Assembly: GCA_013397845.1 (NCBI GenBank)
Contig: VZTG01003741.1
Coordinates: forward strand, 62,001 to 126,000
Direction: 5' to 3'
Length of the DNA: 64,000 bases
DNA from: Melanocharis versteri
Lineage: Eukaryota; Chordata; Aves; Passeriformes; Melanocharitidae
Shown: positions 61,657-64,000 of the stretch, piece after piece
Numbering within the stretch: the first letter of the stretch is position 1
Layout: every line of letters begins with the position of its first letter
Translations under genes and position numbers: made by a program
The notes under the pieces: generated by a model
What the model was told of the DNA's origin: nothing
Databases searched by the model: none
The model's input: the letters and a program-made list of their open reading frames with translations, nothing else

Positions 61657-63117
61657 GTGAAGTCTCTCATGTCCCTGATCTGTAATTTTTCTGTGTCATG
61701 TTCTTCGCAGAGGCTGTTTGGGTTCTCTGAGACCTGGAGCTTAGAGAGAAAAAGGGGAAAATGGAGACCCTGATCCTGAACGAGGTCTCCCATGGTGTGA
61801 TGTGCTGTACAAATAGAATGAAAGAGACTCCCTTTCTCTCCTGGCTTATGGTAGCCTGAATTACCACTGCCATTGAAGTCCTGGGAGCAGTAAGTGCTCC
61901 ATAATGCCCAGCTGGGTGCTGTGTATTAGTGGTGCAATTGAGAATCCAGTGGAGCTTTTCACAGGCTGTTGTCACTGCTTCTTGTGAGCAACAGCCATAG
62001 AAGAGAGGAACAACAACAGAGTATGGTGGAGTTTGGTTTGACTCCTGGGTGACTGGTCTGGGCTTCCTGTATGTTGGGTACCATAAGATGGACACTTTCA
62101 GGTGGGGATTCCTGCCATCCAAGGACAGCAATTTAAGGGAGGTAAGACGAATTGTTTTCTGGAAGTGCCTGCTTTAACTAAAGACGAAATTAAAACAAGT
62201 TGCATCCTTTATTTTCTAATCTACTTTAATCCAACATGTCTTGTGTGTCTTTCAGTGTATGAACCAGTATCCAAAGCTTCATTTTTTTCGTGGCATTTAT
62301 GCCAGGTAGTAAGCACCATTTCTTATCCTTTATGTAGGTGCTGGGTCTGTATTTATCCTAGGTAGTGACAACTCTGTACTACTGTCTTCTATAAAATAAT
62401 TAGCAGAAACACTGATTCTTTGAGATGTTCTCTAGGAGTTATTTAGGTATATATCCACAGCCAAAGCTATTTGCAGGACACTTCACTTTTCTCCCAGTAT
62501 TGAGGTCTACTGGACAATCTTTTAGCTTCAAATGACTGTAGAAAAATAAAATGTTGGCGACTCACTCTGTCCACACTTTCTTCCAAATGTAGCCATGCCT
62601 GAAAGGCTTTAACAAGCACATTGAATGCTGGGTATAATCTAACTGTATTTATCATGAGAGGAAAAATTGCCAGCAATGCAGTAGGAGGAAATAAAAACAA
62701 TCTGTGACATTATGGATGACTTCTATATGTACCACGGCAGATAAAACAGAGGGGAAGAAGCCGTAAAGTTTCCCATGGTATTCCAATTAGATGACAAGTT
62801 CGTGGAAAGAATTATAACTGCTTTCTTGGTTCAGAGTGAGGTCCTATTCACTTGAAGGACACATATATATACATTTATATGTATATAAAATTTCATTTTA
62901 CTCCCACTCCTTCTTTTTTATCTCTCCAAGCACATTAAAGAAAGTTTCTGGATAACCTGATCACAGACTATACCAATACTCTAAAGCAAAATACATAGCA
63001 TCACAACTTGGTAAGGATTTTATAGCTAGACACTTTACAGACTGCCAAATTTTAGCCTAAATCCTCTTAGACATAGTCTGAATAAGCTGATATATATCTC
63101 AAATAGCAGATGTAGTT
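61657..63117. other. Non-coding interval, no feature recognised
   Basis: I see no convincing exon. The CLC C-terminal CBS-domain exons should follow here or beyond the window. A small splice-bounded stretch at 62256-62308 did not match the family. A TATATG simple stretch lies near 62862-62886. Confidence 0.55.
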
Positions 63118-64000
63118 GCTAAGCTGCTCTCCATCATATTTAAAAAGTCATGACAGTCAGGTGAAGTCTTCAGTGCCTGGGAAAAGGGAAACTTCACACC
63201 CATTTTTTAAGAAGGATGAAAAGGCTGACCCCAGCAACTATCATAGACAGTGGGATTGTAACCTCAGCATTTCATGGATGATGAAAAGCTAAGTAGTGTT
63301 GTTCATCTGCTTGAGGGAAAGGCTGCCATCCATAGGGGCCTTGGCAGGCTTGAGGAGTGGGCCATTGTGGAGCTCATGAAGTTCAATAAAGTCCTGCACC
63401 TGCTCTGGGGCAATCTCTGGCACCAGCACAGACAAGGTAATGAACGGACTGAGAGCAGCCCTGCAGACCTGGGGACATTGGTTGACAAAAAATTGGATAT
63501 GAGCTGGCAATGTGTAGTTGCAGCCCAGAAAGCAAATTTTGTCCTGGGCTGCATTAAAAGAAGTATCACCAGCAGGTTTACTCTGCTCTTGTGAGACCCC
63601 ACCTGGCACACTGCATTCAGCTCTGGAATACTTAGCATATGGATTGGTGCAGGTCCAGAGAAGGTCCACAAAAATGATCAGATGGCTGGTGCACATGTCC
63701 TGTGAAGAAAGGCTGAAAGACTTGTGGTTTTTCGGCCTGGAAAAAAGAAGGCTCTGGGGACCCCTTTTTGCAGCTTTTCAGTACTTAAAGGGACTTATAT
63801 GAAAGATGGAGAGAGACTTTTTATCAGGGCCTGTAGTGATAAGATAAGGGTCAACAGTTTTAAACTAATAGAGAATAGGTTTAGATTGGTCATAAGGAAG
63901 ACATTTATTACGATGAAAGTGCCTCATCCCTGGCAGTGTTCAAGGCCAGGTTGGATGGAACAACCCGGTCTAGTGGAAGGTGTCCGTGCCCATGGCAGGG
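63118..64000 (+). mobile_element. CR1 LINE copy, sense, running off the window
   Basis: RT remnants occur in order: QSGEVFSAWEKGNFTPIFKK and DEKADPSNY near 63155-63240, then a jump to LGRLEEWAIVELMKFNKVLH near 63340. After that come [20 protein letters not shown] and [11 protein letters not shown] near 63490-63580 and an [13 protein letters not shown] part near 63770. The 3' region GTCTAGTGGAAGGTGTCCGT is present and the window ends inside it. The middle of RT is deleted and frameshifts are present, so it is inactive. Confidence 0.88.

Noticed and set aside
62256..62308. Short splice-bounded stretch (TTTCAG … CCAG|GTAGTA) considered as a CBS-domain exon
   Set aside because: The phase from the exon at 61490 gives an immediate stop, and the peptide (YEPVSKASFFSWHLCQ) does not resemble CBS sequences.
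63274..63696. Overlapping frames of over 100 codons on both strands
   Set aside because: The plus frame is the CR1 reverse-transcriptase remnant, and the minus frames are its shadows.
1..64000. Search for CRISPR arrays, operons or bacterial-type systems
   Set aside because: The sequence is clearly vertebrate nuclear DNA with spliced genes and LINEs, and nothing prokaryotic was seen.

Overview
This is nuclear genomic DNA from a vertebrate, almost certainly a bird. The evidence is spliceosomal exons separated by kilobase-scale introns and at least eight fragments of CR1-type LINEs carrying the usual 3' end (…ATTCTATGATT). A solo LTR also has ends of a common avian endogenous-retrovirus type (TGTCCTGGTT…AACCATGACA). 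Most open frames here are short and look like chance. The real coding content is a few exons.

Layout. (1) Positions 1-9.4 kb hold the 3' half of UBE2V2 (MMS2), on the + strand: exon 3 (2760-2885), the terminal exon (8538-8684) and a 3' UTR with AATAAA signals at 9303 and 9385. The first two exons lie upstream of the window. (2) Positions 9.4-19.4 kb are AT-rich and gene-poor, with one CR1 fragment. (3) Between about 19.5 or 20.05 kb and 61.7 kb, on the + strand, lies a decayed multi-exon gene of the CLC chloride channel / Cl-/H+ exchanger family. Eight exon remnants (20055, 24708, 29748, 33292, 37951, 42476, 45083, 61490) follow the order of the CLC membrane domain, from the first membrane helices to the segment leading to the CBS domains. 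They contain four in-frame stops, at least two frameshifts and an in-frame loss at the gating-glutamate loop (CG-PEGP-MIH reduced to CG-A-MIH). Many splice sites and phases are still intact. I read this as a unitary pseudogene, lost in place and not a retrocopy. (4) Within its introns are an EN+RT-bearing CR1 (about 21.2-22.4 kb), another CR1 (34.05-34.46 kb), a solo LTR (38938-39345), a 31-base assembly gap followed by poly-T, an antisense CR1 (43.5-44.2 kb), an intact-looking tRNA-Ala(AGC) on the minus strand (44233-44305) and two CR1 3' tails. (5) The last kilobase is another CR1 that runs off the window.

The genes do not form a functional unit. UBE2V2 is a conserved housekeeping ubiquitin-conjugation cofactor. 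The neighbouring CLC locus is the most notable content: a recognisable, apparently inactivated intracellular-type CLC paralogue with a well preserved exon skeleton. The tRNA-Ala/CR1 junction is the next most unusual item. I recognised no other protein-coding gene.
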